A stretch of 64,000 nt of DNA from Epiperipatus broadwayi (lineage: Eukaryota; Onychophora; Udeonychophora; Euonychophora; Peripatidae), in assembly GCA_028023455.1 (NCBI GenBank), contig JAQFVV010012416.1, positions 7,669,594-7,733,593 of the forward strand, given 5' to 3'. The position numbers were made by a program, and so were the translations under genes. The notes below the pieces were generated by a model, which was not told where the DNA came from, did no database searches, and worked only from the letters and a program-made list of their open reading frames with translations. Below are positions 39,495 to 53,344 of this stretch, piece by piece (position 1 is the stretch's first letter; every line of letters starts with the position of its first letter).

Positions 39495-40327
39495 TCTATT
39501 ATATGTATGTATAATACAAATACAACAGTAATTGGTTTTTCAGGTTACTACAGTATTATATAAATATTCTAGGTCATTTATTGGAAGTTTAATTAATTAA
39601 TGATTATCAAATTTGGTAATGCATTTAAATTTCCAATTTCATCCTAAAAACAGTTTCTTGTTTTTTGACCTTATCACTGAGAACTTGAAATTCAAATCTG
39701 AAATCAATAAAAAGATGTAGATATTTTAATTTCTCAAGGTTGGAGCCAATCTAAGTTCCAAATTTTGACTTTAATAATAAGAACTTGGGTTAAAAATGAA
39801 TTAGTGAAAGGGTGCATCTGATAACCATGTTTACCTTTTTAAGATAACCAATACAGATTAAAGACTTCTCCAATAACTCCTCAAAGAATAATAAAAGAAA
39901 GGGCAATTTTCATCAAGATTGTCAATTGTTGAATGGTGATGCTTTGATTGTTTTAATCTCTAACTAAGAACAAACCTCAAAGAAAAACTCTGTTTACTAA
40001 AAATATATATATTGGATTTGAACCCAGTTCATTTGAATAAAAAGCAAATGTTTTACAATTTCTGCAGAAGTCCTGCCAAGCTATATATATTCACTACAGT
40101 AATAGAATAATGGACTTTTGGATCTCAATGTCCATGGATTGCAGTTCAACTTTATTCCTAATAGTGAATAAACTTTATATGAATATGTGAGCAACAAATC
40201 ATTCAATTATTTATGGAGTGGATGGATAACATTCTTTCCATGGTCGACCATACAAGTAGCATCCATTAAAATTGATCAAATTCTAGTTAAGAAAAAAAAT
40301 AGAATTTATGATCTCAAAATATTATTT
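39495..40327. other. AT-rich non-coding stretch
   Basis: Nothing recognised with confidence. Confidence 0.45.
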
Positions 40328-40522
40328 GTCTGAAGGTTTGTGATGATGGCATTTTAGCACCAATTGTATAATACATTTACCACCATCCAATATTAAATAT
40401 TGAATGTCTCTAAAAAAATTCAAACTTTATTTAAACTTTTCAACTACATTAACTGTTAGTAATACTCCACAGGTTAGTATATAACAGAACATTTCAAGTG
40501 GTATTACTCCGCTTCTTGTCAT
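40328..40522 (-). mobile_element. SINE 3' fragment, family of the 53 kb dimer
   Basis: On the minus strand the order is GAAGAAGCGGAGTAATACCA, CTAACCTG, AGTTTAAATAAAGTTT, then a GATGGTGG region and CATCATCACAAACCTTCAGAC. The same order is found in the plus-strand copy at 53656-53967 (GAAGAAGAGTGG, CTAACCTG, AGTTTAAATAAAGTTT, GATGGAAATAG, CATCATTACAAACCTTCAGA). The tRNA-like head is missing. It gives an independent view of the family's 3' end. Confidence 0.78.
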
Positions 40523-40805
40523 ATTACTGAAACTTTAATTTTATATGATACCACTAGCAAGTGCATGTATTTTAAATGTTAAATTAAGTTTAAATTTTAT
40601 TAAAAAACTTTTAACATTTAATATTAGATGATGGAAATAGTTTGGTACATAATTGCAATTTTAACTTATCATTTCCAGAATTTTTCAAACCAATAAAATC
40701 TGAAACAACTACCTTCACCTTTTTACCCCAGTTTAATTAGTATGTTTAATGTGTTTAATTCATAAACTTTGGATATGTTAAATCAATAATAATTTGTAAT
40801 CTTAA

Positions 40806-41229
<424 letters not shown>

Positions 41230-42789
41230 TCAATTTTTTATTTAAGGTACATATTTACAGCCAAAGACCAATTACAAATTACCCGTAAAAAGGTATATGT
41301 TTTAGGGGAGTAATAATAACAAAAATAAATAAATAAATTCATTAATCATACATTATATATATTTAAAACCTTTGAAAATTCATAAGTATTAAGTTGAAAA
41401 AGATTTTCATTAGCAAAATCTGAATGGGGAAAATTTTGAAGTATCACTTCTACAAGATTCAATCAAAAAATAATTATTGACACGAGTTTCATATTAACAA
41501 TAATTTAAATGCAGTTTTGAAATCATGTTATAAGAAACATTTTTCCGGTAATGACCTTGTATAAAAATTTCATATCTCCAGCTTTTCTAATAATAGATAA
41601 AAATAAATATTCCTAATTATTTAAAAACATTCTCTGATTTCGTATGAAGCTTATATTTTTTTGCAGAAATTATCTATATGTTCAGAAAAATATTTTTCTT
41701 GAAATATATAATACCTTTTTTTAAATTTTATATTTTTCATTTTATTGTTGTTTTGCTGGGTTTTTAAAAAAAATTGTTTTCTACTTTTGAGTTCAGTCTT
41801 TCTGGAAAATACTTTAAAAAAAATTTTTTTTTTTTTTTTAAATAATCAAAGGAGTATCTCCTAGAGATGTTTTAATTCCAATACTAATAATTTTATTTAA
41901 ATCTATGCAAATTCATTTTGTTATTGATTTTAATTTTTTTTATTTATTTATATATGTAAAAAAATTATTAACAAATTATTTCAACAAGAATATAAAAAAG
42001 CTATTATTTATATGTCAACAAAAAAAAAAATACACATTTAATAAATAAAAGAAAGAATTGCCACAAAATACTAAAAAATAAGTATATTGTAAATATATAT
42101 ATAAACTTTTCCCAGCTGTTAATATTATGTAATACACTAGATTAACACGACAACACTGGTTTATTATATATATATATAATCTAATTTAATTTAATTTATT
42201 TTTATTGATTCGGGCATCATCTGATAATAAATATCAGAGAAATATATGGGAACATATTCGTTATTTATACTTTGATATAATTCAAAATATTTTTTTATTA
42301 TGTGATGATAATATTACTAACAATACTATTTACAACACTGGCCAAATCAAGTAGAACATAAGCTATTCCTGATGAAATGGACATGTAATTCATATGCAAA
42401 CCAAACAATATTATATATAAAGAAATTAACACAATATTATATTTAAAGAAATTAACACACTATTTACAAAGAATTGTCAGACAAAAAATAATGTTCTTTT
42501 ATTCTTAACATGCTTACATTACAGACTATTCTAACAATTTATTGAGATTTTCTTTATAATTTGATTATCTTTATGATTATAATTCAATTATAAGAATTGC
42601 TTTTAGTTTACTATGCATTCTAGAAAACAAATGCAAATACAAATTAATCTTATTTATTTGTAAAGTGTCCAAGTTTATTTGATTAATTTTAAAACGTTAA
42701 TCTTTCAATTACATATTTAACACTAATATGATTGTATGATTGATCACATTTGCCATAGAGCAAGTCATTGGCTTTCAGTGTATCCTGAA
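41230..42789. other. AT-rich non-coding stretch
   Basis: Nothing recognised. An ACAATATTATAT.TAAAGAAATTAACAC segment at 42406-42457 is doubled (period about 29 bp). Confidence 0.45.
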
Positions 42790-43895
42790 TATGTATATAC
42801 CCCTGGGTCTCTTTTTACATGGACTTATTTAACATGATTTTGAAGTTACACGATTAATGTTTCACCAGAAGTCGAACTCCGACAATGCGCTATTACTTTA
42901 AATAATAAATTTTATGCACTTACATTATATTGAAAGTAATAGCACATTATTGGAATTTGACTTTCATCTTAGTAATTTCAATATTTTCAGTGCTTTATAA
43001 TAGTAAGATTTTATGCAATAATGAAATTAAAATCATGATTTCAACATTTTATGTATACACACATTAAATTTTTCAAGATTATAATGTAAATTTGTTCAAA
43101 CATTGTGTGTGTTAATTTTGCATTTTAAATCACATTCTGTTTTTGCTTTTTAAAAAAGAATGTAATCAATTATTAATCATTTAGTGTCCACAAGTTTATT
43201 TTTAAAAGGTGAGTAATAGCAGTGAAACGAAATTTGATGTTTAAACGGAATTGAAAATTAAAAAATTAAAGACAAAAATAAAAGTTTAAATACAGAAGAA
43301 AATGTAGAAAAAGATAATGAAAAGAAGTGGAACCTGTTCCTTTCACTTCAAAAATGATTCGAGAAGGTCTTCAACTTTCTAATCAGTTGGCAAATTATTT
43401 TCTTATAAATGACACTAATCATGAATGTGCTCTTAAATTTCAATGAGAGCTAAATGTTTGTATGTCTGGATATCGCATTCATAAACAATTAATAAAATCA
43501 TCATTTCAAAGATTAATTACTAATTACATTGTCCCCAGAAAACAATTAACACAACATGAGAGTGAAGTTGCTTTACTGGCAAATAGCGATAATAATTAAA
43601 ACATGTATAAAAAAATGTATGCATAAAAATACATATTGTTTTGAATAAAATTAAATATTATAGTTAAAAAATAGTTTAAAAAGTTTGTCTTGTATCAATT
43701 TTTTTCAAATTTGAAATTTTTTATTAGTCATATTTTATTTCCTTATTTTTTTTTTTGCGCGAATTTTAAAGTAATTTTACGTTGGTGCTTTGCTCTTATG
43801 CGATGTTTGAAAAATCACACTCCATATTCCCTCTTTTTCAAAGTAAGTTACGTCTATTTTTGCACAATTTCGTTTGTGCATGTTTTTTGAGGGAC
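42790..43895. repeat. Dispersed ~1 kb non-coding repeat, copy 2
   Basis: Same-direction partner of 32525-33475 (landmarks listed there). This copy also holds a 20-bp near-inverted pair around CCAGAAGTCGAACTCCGACA (42863) and GGAATTTGACTT (42952). No coding frame. Confidence 0.72.
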
Positions 43896-45005
43896 TATCT
43901 ATCACATAAAACGAGACCCAGGTGTATATATAATTCTCCTAAACTCAATTCATTTATTCATATAGCTTTATAGCATAATCACATATATCTAGTATGGGAT
44001 TATTTTAATCAGTTCACATTTTTAATGATAATTCTAGGGAGTAACTATTTTAGATCCAAATCCTAATTTAATAATAACACAACTTAATTACAAAGATAGT
44101 CCTTTTGAATCTGAGGTCCAATTAATAATAACTTAACCTAATTCTGTGAGATGTTTTCTCTTAAATCTAACCTCAAACTTACGGAACAACACCATGAATA
44201 AATTCACCATATTTTAACTATTCATCAGTAATCTATAGAACTACTACATTTATATTATAAGGTTTATATATATATCTAATTTATGGAAATTGAAATGAGA
44301 GCTAATTTATAATGAACTCAATCAAATTTCAAAATAAACTTTTAGTATAACTTAAACTCAAATAATTATGTACTACTCATTATTTTAAACACTTTACATA
44401 CATGCAAGTATCAAGTGTTTAAAATAGATATTACATTCTGACTGTTTTAACCAACTGAAAAGTTCCACATGAAAAGAAAACTTTTTTTTAAAAAGGAGAT
44501 AAAAGTTTAACAAAGAATACAATGAAGTAAGTTTGTATTTTCTTTTTAATAAATGTCCACTCCTTTCTTTAAAATATATTATATAAATATTTTATACATA
44601 ATAAAATAGAATTAAATATATACTTCAATTTCATAAAATAAAACTTAAACTGATTAACATGTAAAGATAACAGTCAAATCAACAAAGTTCTTTTTTAAAT
44701 TTATGTAGCATAAAGTTTTGCAGCCAGAATTCTCTAAAGTTCATTATAAGGATTTTTTGCAGGCTAATATTTGTCCCATAATGTTATGCATTAATTAATT
44801 TTTATTTAGAATCATGTTTATTTCTTTGTAAGTTGCTATAGTGCCCTTTATTAATTTCTGGTCTTTAAAAATTTGGGGTTTATGCATTTTTTTCTTTATT
44901 TTGAGTAGAGATTTCTTCTAAATAGCTTGGTCAGATTCACAAAAAGGCAGGCAGAATTTCTTCCTGTTTTCTACTCAGTTATCCTAATAATGGTTCAATG
45001 CAGCT
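43896..45005. other. AT-rich non-coding stretch
   Basis: Nothing recognised over about 1.1 kb. Confidence 0.5.
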
Positions 45006-45102
45006 TGAATAAAGCAAAAATATATATATATATATATATTTAAACTGTATATATATTTTTGAATAAAGCAAAAATCTATATATATATATATATTTAAACT
45101 GT
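45006..45102. repeat. Two-copy 54-bp minisatellite at RTE 5' junction
   Basis: TGAATAAAGCAAAAAT, a TA run and TTTAAACTGT occur twice, at about 45006 and 45060. The pair ends about 20 bp before the truncated RTE. Confidence 0.9.
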
Positions 45103-45122
45103 TCCCAATCATAATATAAAAT

Positions 45123-46532
45123 ATAGGAAGATTGCAAGAATTAGAAGAAGAACTCTCTTATATTAAATGGGATATTATTGGACTTTGTGAAGTTAGAAGA
45201 AAAGGTGAAGAGACAATTGATTTAAAAAGTGGACATATGCTCTATTATAAAGGCACAAATATTGGAAATACAAGTGGAGTAGGATTCATTATAAATAAAA
45301 AGTGGAAGAACAATATTGTGGAGATTGATGGTGTATCAGACAGAGTGGCAAGATTAGTTATACAACTTAATAGCAGATATCAAATGCAGATAATTCAGGT
45401 TTATGCCCCAACAAGTTCTCACAGTGATGAAGTAGTAGAAGATTTTTATATGGATGTACAAAAGGCTTTTGATCAGAGTAAACAACATTTTAAAATTGTT
45501 ATGGGAGATTTTAATGCTAGAATTGGTAAACAAATGAAAGATGAAAGTGTTGTAGGTAATTTTGGTTATGGTAATAGAAATGAGAGAGGACACAGACTTG
45601 TGGAGTTTGCAGAGAAGGAAAAACTTTATATTATGAATTCTTTTTTTGAGAAAAATGTTAGAAGGAAATGGACATGGAAGCATTCAAATGAAGGTACAGC
45701 AGAATTGGATTATATTTTGACTAACAGGAAATACATATTTCAAGATTGTAATGTTCTTAATAAATTTAACACAGGAAGTGATCATCGATTAGTAAGGGGT
45801 AAGATACATGTTAATGTAAAACTAGAGAGACAAAAATTATTAAGAAAAACTATATTTACAGTTGATATTCCTAATCTTCAGAAACATTCTAATGAATTTA
45901 AATTAGAACTTACAAATCGGTTTCAAGTATTAGTAGATTTTGAACATGATTCAGATTTGAATGAAATTAATATGAAAATAACTGATACACTTTTAAAAAC
46001 TGCAACAAAGATAGCTGGTAGAAAAAAGCAGAAATTGACTAATAAAATTTCTACTGAGACTAGAGAATTTATGAAGAAAAGAAGGAATATGAAGATATGC
46101 AAGAATGATGCATTAAAAAGAATTGAATATCTCGAATTTTGTAAAATGGTGCGGAAAAGAGTTGAAAATGATATAAGAAAGTATAACTGTGAACTAGCAA
46201 GAAAAGCTGTAGAAGAAAATAAAAGTCTTAAGAATGTAAAACAACATTTTGGTATTGGTAGGAAATTTATATCTGCAATAAGGAAAAAAGATGGAATTAT
46301 TACTAAAAAGAGGGATGACATTATGAAATTGGTAGAAGATTTTTATCAAGAATTATATAGTAATAAAGAACAAGTAACTCCTATATCTATTACATCTTCC
46401 GAATTGCCCAGAATTTTAAATGAAGAAATGAGAAATGCAATTAAATGTATGAAAAAAGGAAAGGCTCCAGGTAATGATGGAATTATAATTGATATATTAA
46501 AAGAAGCGGGTGAAGAAACAGAAAAATATTAG
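45123..46532 (+). pseudogene. RTE endonuclease and RT N-terminal part
   Basis: This is the first half of the RTE protein. The frame opens as IGRLQELEEEL...WDIIGLCEVRR, so the first residues of the endonuclease (with the conserved Asn of an NVRTL-type start) are lost. No ATG is present at the correct point, and the apparent start at 45132 is TTG. APE endonuclease landmarks are CEVRR (about residue 20), VYAPTS (about 91), GDFNAR (about 127) and SDHRLV (about 217). A basic linker follows, then the RT entry KGKAPGNDGI near 46470. The frame ends at a premature TAG (46530) and continues in the next frame without loss of protein sequence. The domain would nick target DNA for target-primed reverse transcription; this copy cannot be fully functional because of the truncation. 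Confidence 0.88.
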
Positions 46533-47896
46533 CAAAGTTATATACCAAATGTCTAAATGATAAAGATGTACCGGATGATTGGAAGAATGCAGTATTAATA
46601 TTTAAAAAAGGTGATAAAGAAGATATTAGAAATTACAGACCTATCAGCCTTTTATCAGTTTTATATAAAATTTTTACCAAGATAATTACAACTCGTCTAC
46701 AGAGAACCTTGGATTTTCACCAACCAAGAGAACAAGCTGGATTTAAAAGTGGTTTTAGTACAGTAGATCATATTCAAGTATTGAGAGAAGTTATAGAAAG
46801 GACAAATGAATATGAGTTGTCATTATGTTTTGGATTTGTAGATTATGAAAAGGCATTTGATTCTATAAACATTTCTTCAGTGATTAAAGCATTGGATCAT
46901 CAAGGTATAGATCCAGGATATTGTCATATTTTAAAGAATATTTATAAAAATGCAACAGCAACAATTAGATTACATAATGATACTGGGAAAGTCAACATTG
47001 AGAAAGGTGTAAGACAAGGTGACTCCATATCTCCAAAACTTTTTACAGCAGTGCTGCAAGAAGTATTTTGTGGATTAAAATGGGAAACTAAAGGAGTGAA
47101 AGTAAATGGAGATTATTTAAGTCATTTAGATTTCGCAGATGATGTAGTTGTTTTTGAAAATAATGCTTCTGAGCTGCAGGAAATGTTGCAGGAGTTATCA
47201 GATGAAAGTAGGAAAGTAGGACTAAAGATAAATGTTAAAAAGACTAAAGTAATGTTTAATCGATTTGCTCAAAATATGAAAATAAAGATTGATTATGATG
47301 AATTAGAAGAAGTTAAGAGTTACAAATACCTTGGTCAGATTATTAATACAGATGGAAACATAATAGAGGAAATTAATCATAGAATTAAACTTGGTTGGAG
47401 TGCTTTTGGTAGAAATAACTTGATATTAAAAGGAAATATGCCTATGTGTTTGAAAAGAAAGGTTTTTAACAAATGTGTTTTACCAGTTCTTACTTATGGA
47501 TCTGAGACTTGGACACTTAATAGAAGATCAATACAGAGACTTCAGACCACTCAAAGAAGTATGGAGAGATGTATGTTGGGAGTAACAAGAAGAGATCGAA
47601 AACGCAATGTATGGGTAAGAGAACAAACAGGTGTTACTGACCTCATTGAAAAAATTAAAAGATTGAAGTGGAGTTGGGCTGGACATATTGCTAGAAGAGA
47701 TGATAATAGATGGACAATTAAAATTTTAAACTGGATTCCAAGAGATTGTAAAAGACCCAGAAGGAGACCACGTGTAAGATGGATGGATGAAATAAGAAAA
47801 TGTGTAGGGGTCATGTGGAGAAGAGAAGCTAAAGATCGGAGAAGATGGATTAAACTTGGAGAGACCTTCATCCTGCAGTGGATTGATAATGGTTGA
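46529..47896 (+). pseudogene. RTE reverse transcriptase and C-terminal part
   Basis: The second half of the RTE protein is joined to the first by one -1 frameshift. The frame reads LAKLYTKCLND directly from 46529; methionine at 46709 is internal. RT motifs, all present: NYRPISLLSVLYKIF near 46635, AGFKSGFS near 46736, GFVDYEKAFDSI near 46830, GVRQGDSISPKLF near 47005 and FADDVVVF near 47132 (active site). The RTE-typical C-terminal region follows: YGSETWTLN near 47495, MLGVTRRDR near 47572, WAGHIARRDD near 47675 and WMDEIRKC near 47780. The stop is at 47894. Apart from the frameshift no damage is visible, so insertion is probably fairly recent. The shift is explained by loss of one A from an A run at 46522-46526. 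Confidence 0.9.
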
Positions 47897-47984
47897 TAAC
47901 GATGATGAATATATTAATTATGTAATTGTTTGAGTTATATATATATATATACAAATAAAATGTCCATTAATTAAAAGCTATTGC

Positions 47985-48287
47985 AATAAATATAATGGTA
48001 ATTAACTACTATATATAATATTTCAATATGCAGAAGTACTTTCAGTTAATTCCTTAATCCTCCTCAACTGCCATTAAATTCAAAAAAACATAATGGAAGC
48101 AAATGTCATCACTCAAATTCTATGAATCCCAAAGTTTAATGTTAGCAGTTTGTCTATTAATTATATTCATTGCTTCCATTATGTTTTTTGAATTTAATGG
48201 CGGTTGAGGATGGTTATGGAATTAACTGAAAATACTTCTGTAGATGGAAAGACTGTATATAATAGTTAATTATCATTATATTTATTA
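47985..48287. mobile_element. Hairpin MITE, copy 2 (about 303 bp)
   Basis: The left arm (47985-48110) holds AATAAATATAATGGTAATTA, CAGAAGTACTTTCAGTTAATT, CTCAACTGCCATTAAATTC and ACATAATGGAAGCAA. The right arm (about 48168-48287) is its reverse complement with few changes: TTGCTTCCATTATGT, GAATTTAATGGCGGTTGAGG, GGAATTAACTGAAAATACTT and ATTATCATTATATTTATT. The loop is about 55 bp. It is related to 29549-29739. It lies just downstream of the RTE element but seems to be a separate insertion. No coding content. Confidence 0.85.
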
Positions 48288-49870
48288 GTTTCATTGTTAT
48301 ATAAAATACAGAAGTTGTATATATATAATAGAGGGCAATTTATTTTAAATTTAACATAGGTTTTAGTGACTCAAAATAATATCATTATGGTTTTATTACA
48401 GACTTAGGTTAGGTTTTTTTCCTGAAGTATCAACAAATAGGTAGAAATACCTATTACATTTACATACTTTTCTAAAATAACTATTTTTGTTTTGGTAGAA
48501 CATTTTTGATATGTTTTTTTAATGATGTACCCCAGCTTTAATTAAACAACATAATGAACTTTTTTCCAATAATATTTTTATTTTTATATATCTTAATAGT
48601 TTCAACTGGGTTGAAATCTTCATCAGAGAAAACTTTTTATTATCAAAATCTTAAAGAAGTTTGCTTGATAAAGATTTCTGTTCAGAAGAAAGTAAATTAG
48701 GATAAATAAAAATATTGTTGAGAATAGGTATTACATTGTTGAATGGATTACTTATATAGCAGCTACATTTAAATGATATCAATACCTATGAAAATATACC
48801 ATCTCTACATTAAGAGATTGATGTATTAATAATTACCTTCATTAAAATGACCACAAAACTCTTCCAAATATAATTTCTTTTTCTTGTTTTATTTTATAAA
48901 ATGCTTACAGTACTATCTTTTTGTGATCAATCTGTTACAATGAAGTTTTCAACTTCAGCAGTATTTTTCTGAAGACATATTGAGACTCGGTCAATGTTCA
49001 CCAAATTAAATGACATTTGAAAAAGAGTTTTGTATCATAACTCCATTCTTTTCACTTTAAATTTAAATTTCATTGAACAATTTCATTATGCCTATGATCA
49101 GTTATTTTGATTTAGCCATGGCTTACTGAATTTTTAAAAAATGCTCACTTAATTTGAATGAATTTGCATATTTAAATTAACAGCTGTAATTATCAAACAA
49201 AATTTTGTCATTATTAATCTGGACTATAGAGAATCCAGAGAGGTTAATGGAAATGTTAGTAAACAATTAGAACTATTATAATGAATCCCATCATCTATCC
49301 TTATTAATCTAGAGTTGTTTAAATATCACATTGCAATTTGTTACAGAAATAAAATGCTGTCAAACGTATACTTAATTGTTGGAGGACAAAGTCTAAGGTG
49401 GTCTACGCCCCATTGAGCAGTTTTATACCAACTTTTCTCTTGTGGGGAACTTTGAAATATGATTCTAGAGATTGCTAATGTACTATAAATTACACAAACT
49501 AAACCATTTTCTTTCAAAAGGAATTATCGTCACCCTACACTAAATATAGCAAGTGTAAACATGAGTAATCATTGAATATTAAATAATATAGAAAAATAGA
49601 GAGAATCATTCTTGGAAGCAAATGAGTAAGCTGAAAAAGTCATGAGATATTATTGGTGGTAAATCATTGCTACAATTCTAGCATCTCATTAAAAAAATGA
49701 ACAAGTAATTAATATGTCACTACATAATTAATTACTCACTAAATATTTTTTTCATTAGTTTTTTTAGTTAACTTCCTCAGATGATAGTTAATTATTTTCA
49801 CTAGCTGTTTCTATAAACCCATACATTTAATGTGATCTAAAAATCAATGGGTGATCCTAGTCAAATTCAA
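48288..49870. other. AT-rich non-coding stretch with a possible SINE tail
   Basis: No gene. On the minus strand at about 48632-48600 the block CTGATGAAGATTTCAACCCA, then GTTGAAACTATTA, recalls the GATGAAG...GAAA boxes of the other repeats here. It may be a decayed SINE 3' part (low confidence). Confidence 0.35.
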
Positions 49871-50595
<725 letters not shown>

Positions 50596-50640
<45 letters not shown>

Positions 50641-50663
50641 CAACAACTACTACTACTACTACT
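50596..50663. repeat. (AAT)n(AAC)n(TAC)n microsatellite
   Basis: Three trinucleotide blocks in a row directly follow the second copy of the 95-bp segment. Confidence 0.97.
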
Positions 50664-50880
50664 CTCTTCATACAGTAATGCCATCTTAGTGCAAGCAATA
50701 GTAATAATGATCATTAGTGTTGTGCATCAAAATTACTATCTAATGCCCCACTCAGCACAAATCTTCTACCAACTATTGATTATCATGCCTTCCATTGTGT
50801 GGCACTACTGTAGGGACAAAGTAGCTACTGTTTTAACAGACTGCATAAAACTTGATCAATCAATGGATGCTAGATAATTT
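50664..50880. repeat. Decayed relative of the 20 kb repeat unit
   Basis: CATACAGTAATGCCATCTTAG, CTAATGCCCCACTCA and TCAATGGATGCTAGA resemble the unit blocks CATACAGTATTGCCACCTG, CTAATGCCTACTCA and TCAATGGATGCCAGA at 20363. A 62-codon frame across it is not thought to be a gene. Confidence 0.5.
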
Positions 50881-53344
50881 AGTAGTATACAGTAATGATT
50901 ATTGATGATCAATATTGAAGTAGATGACTGTGAACAAAAATGAAGAGAACTATGCTTGTAAATGTATGATTGAGCTAAGATAAGTTCTTTAAATTTAAGT
51001 TTTATCATTGTATTTTCTTCTGATGATTATTTCTTTTGAACTGAGCATGCAAAAGAAGTTAGTTATCAAAAAATATTCAACAATCTGTTGATATCAAGGA
51101 AAAAAATATTGTAGTATTAGTTAAAAAAGTCTGTTGTAAAAGTTCAGATGGAAAGAACTGTTCCTAAACGTGGCTTCTTGATGATCATGTTTTAATGGCA
51201 TTTTCAAGATTAATTGCACAATTCAAAATTTTTTGTATTTAGAACTTGAATTGAATACAAATTCATGTCAACTTTTTAAGAATTAATGACAGTCCAAGAT
51301 ATCAATCTGTATATTGCTACTTTGCAATGGCATTGTACTTAAAAATAATGATCAACATTCTCTTGGTATTCAATTTTGATTGCAGGATTTGACTATAATA
51401 ACACATAACATTCTATCATAGATATCCTTCTGAAATTTATCATAAAAAAGGCTCACACAATTGGGCATAATATGAATCCTTTATGGGAATATTTATCAAA
51501 ATATATACTAATAAATTAATAGTTAATGGCAAAGAAACAAATAAACAATTAAAGGTAATATCCAGAACAAGATTGTCTTCTATTAATAAATAAGCTATAA
51601 ATTCAGATTCTGGGTAAACGATGTTTGATAAACAGTTTTTTAGTTGACAGGACTCAAAAGTAAAGAATTCTAGAGTTTATGTGTCACTATTCTTAATGTT
51701 AAAATATAAAATAATGGCAATTTAAAGTTTTTGGGAAAATACATTCTGTAGTGTGCTTATTGTACTAATATCAAACAAAAATACATTCCTCATATAAGTA
51801 GCTGAAGTAAAAATATTCTTTATTAAAGTAACAAAAGTGTTGCCCATTTTACGATGCCACTAAAAATATATGAATTCAGTGCACAGTTCCAATAGTTATA
51901 TTCTTGATTATTAAAGATATTTCATCTGTTCTTCATGTAGCTTAACAGAAAACACTTGAACGCTAGGCAAAGTTATTCACAAAATTGATTTTACAGGCAG
52001 TTATAACATTTTCTCTTAACATTAAAATATCATTTGTTTCATCACACTTGAACTATATTCCTTTAATGTCTCATATATGAAATATCAAAAAACAAGTTAT
52101 TATTAATTTGTTTGTTGTTTTCTATTTTTTATGATCATTTCTGTATTTAGCTTTTTTATTTAGAAAAAATCTTTTAAAGATTTCCTAGGTAATTTTAGCT
52201 TAAAGAGAATTGTATCAACAAATCTATTACTTCAATTTTCTAATTGTTTTTTTTTATCATCAGAAATCTTTCTATTCTTGAACTGCCTGTTATAATTCAT
52301 TGTAAAAATCGTATTCAAAAGCATCACTTCTACCATCATTATCTTTGTTTCTCCTATCAAAGAACTTTCAAATTACTAGAAGATATTTTTCAAAGTTTTT
52401 GCATCCAGTAATTTCTAAAAATTTAATAAACTGAAAATCTTTAAAAATATTCGATCCCTCCATTGCAACTTTTAAAATATATTTATAAACATTAAGTGCA
52501 AATGTTGTTTATTATTATTGTGTTTCCTGTGAAAATAAACTCTAGCATGATTTTTCAGGATGCTTATAGTATAAGCCTTACCCCAAATATAAACTCTACT
52601 TAAGATTATCAGATAGATTGCTGGATTTTATTTATTCATTGAAACACGTAGACATTTTGTAATAAATTAACAGCCAGCAGACGAGATTTTTTATAAGAAA
52701 AAAAAATCGGAAGGAAACTTGATATATACAAAAAAAAAAAGTTTTCGGATGGGGAGAACAAATAACTTGGTTTGTCTCTAAAAGTTTGCTTACATTTTTT
52801 AAATCTTATTATTATTTTAAAAAACAAGTAATTGATTATGATTTATTTACGAATTTGAAACTGTATATTATAAGATTTTTTATTAACATGAAAAAATAAA
52901 AGAAAGTTAAATCTTTGCTGGCGAACTCAACAATTTAATAATTTTACCAAAATATCTTGGATCTATTATATTGGAAAAAATTATTGGGAAAATAAGAGAA
53001 AAATTTGTACATTTATGCCAAAATGTTGTCGAGTAATACTTGAACTTAAGGAAAACACCGTGAGTATTATATTAATACATAATTTGATTAATAAGCAAGA
53101 TAAAATATTTGTGTATTTTGACTATCATAACAGTTATGCAAGATTAAATTGGAATAGATGGATGAATAACAAGAAAATTATTCATCACAGAGTTAAGTGT
53201 ACATTTTTAAAGCTAATTAAAACTAAAGTAGGAATGAATGATAATGAAATATTTGCGTCTGGAAAAGTGTACTTAGTATAAGAATAGAACATATAAAAGT
53301 GCATCCAGATAAAAATTTCCTTAGTAGAAAAGATATCAACAGAT
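50881..53344. other. AT-rich non-coding stretch
   Basis: No gene is recognised. An 88-codon plus-strand frame at 53015-53281 (starts MPKCCRVILELKENTVS) is the least compositionally biased one here. It has no domain I know, no neighbouring exon and no splice evidence, so it is left uncalled. Confidence 0.45.

Larger units (their letters stand above)
45121..47910 (+). mobile_element. RTE-clade LINE, 5'-truncated, nearly intact
   Basis: The element begins where the RTE protein reading starts (an in-frame stop lies just upstream at 45117) and ends soon after the coding region in a short GATGATGA-type 3' end near 47910. A single long frame, a 3' UTR of only a few bases and a short simple-repeat tail are typical of RTE elements. 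Target duplications could not be fixed because both flanks are AT-repetitive. The 3' end of the same family occurs at 39319-39494. Confidence 0.85.

Noticed and set aside
46520-46535. Programmed -1 frameshift between two RTE proteins
   Set aside because: RTE elements use one frame, the protein sequence runs on without gap, and loss of one A in an A run explains the shift.
53015-53281. 88-codon frame as a host exon
   Set aside because: No recognised domain, no splice support and no neighbouring coding sequence.
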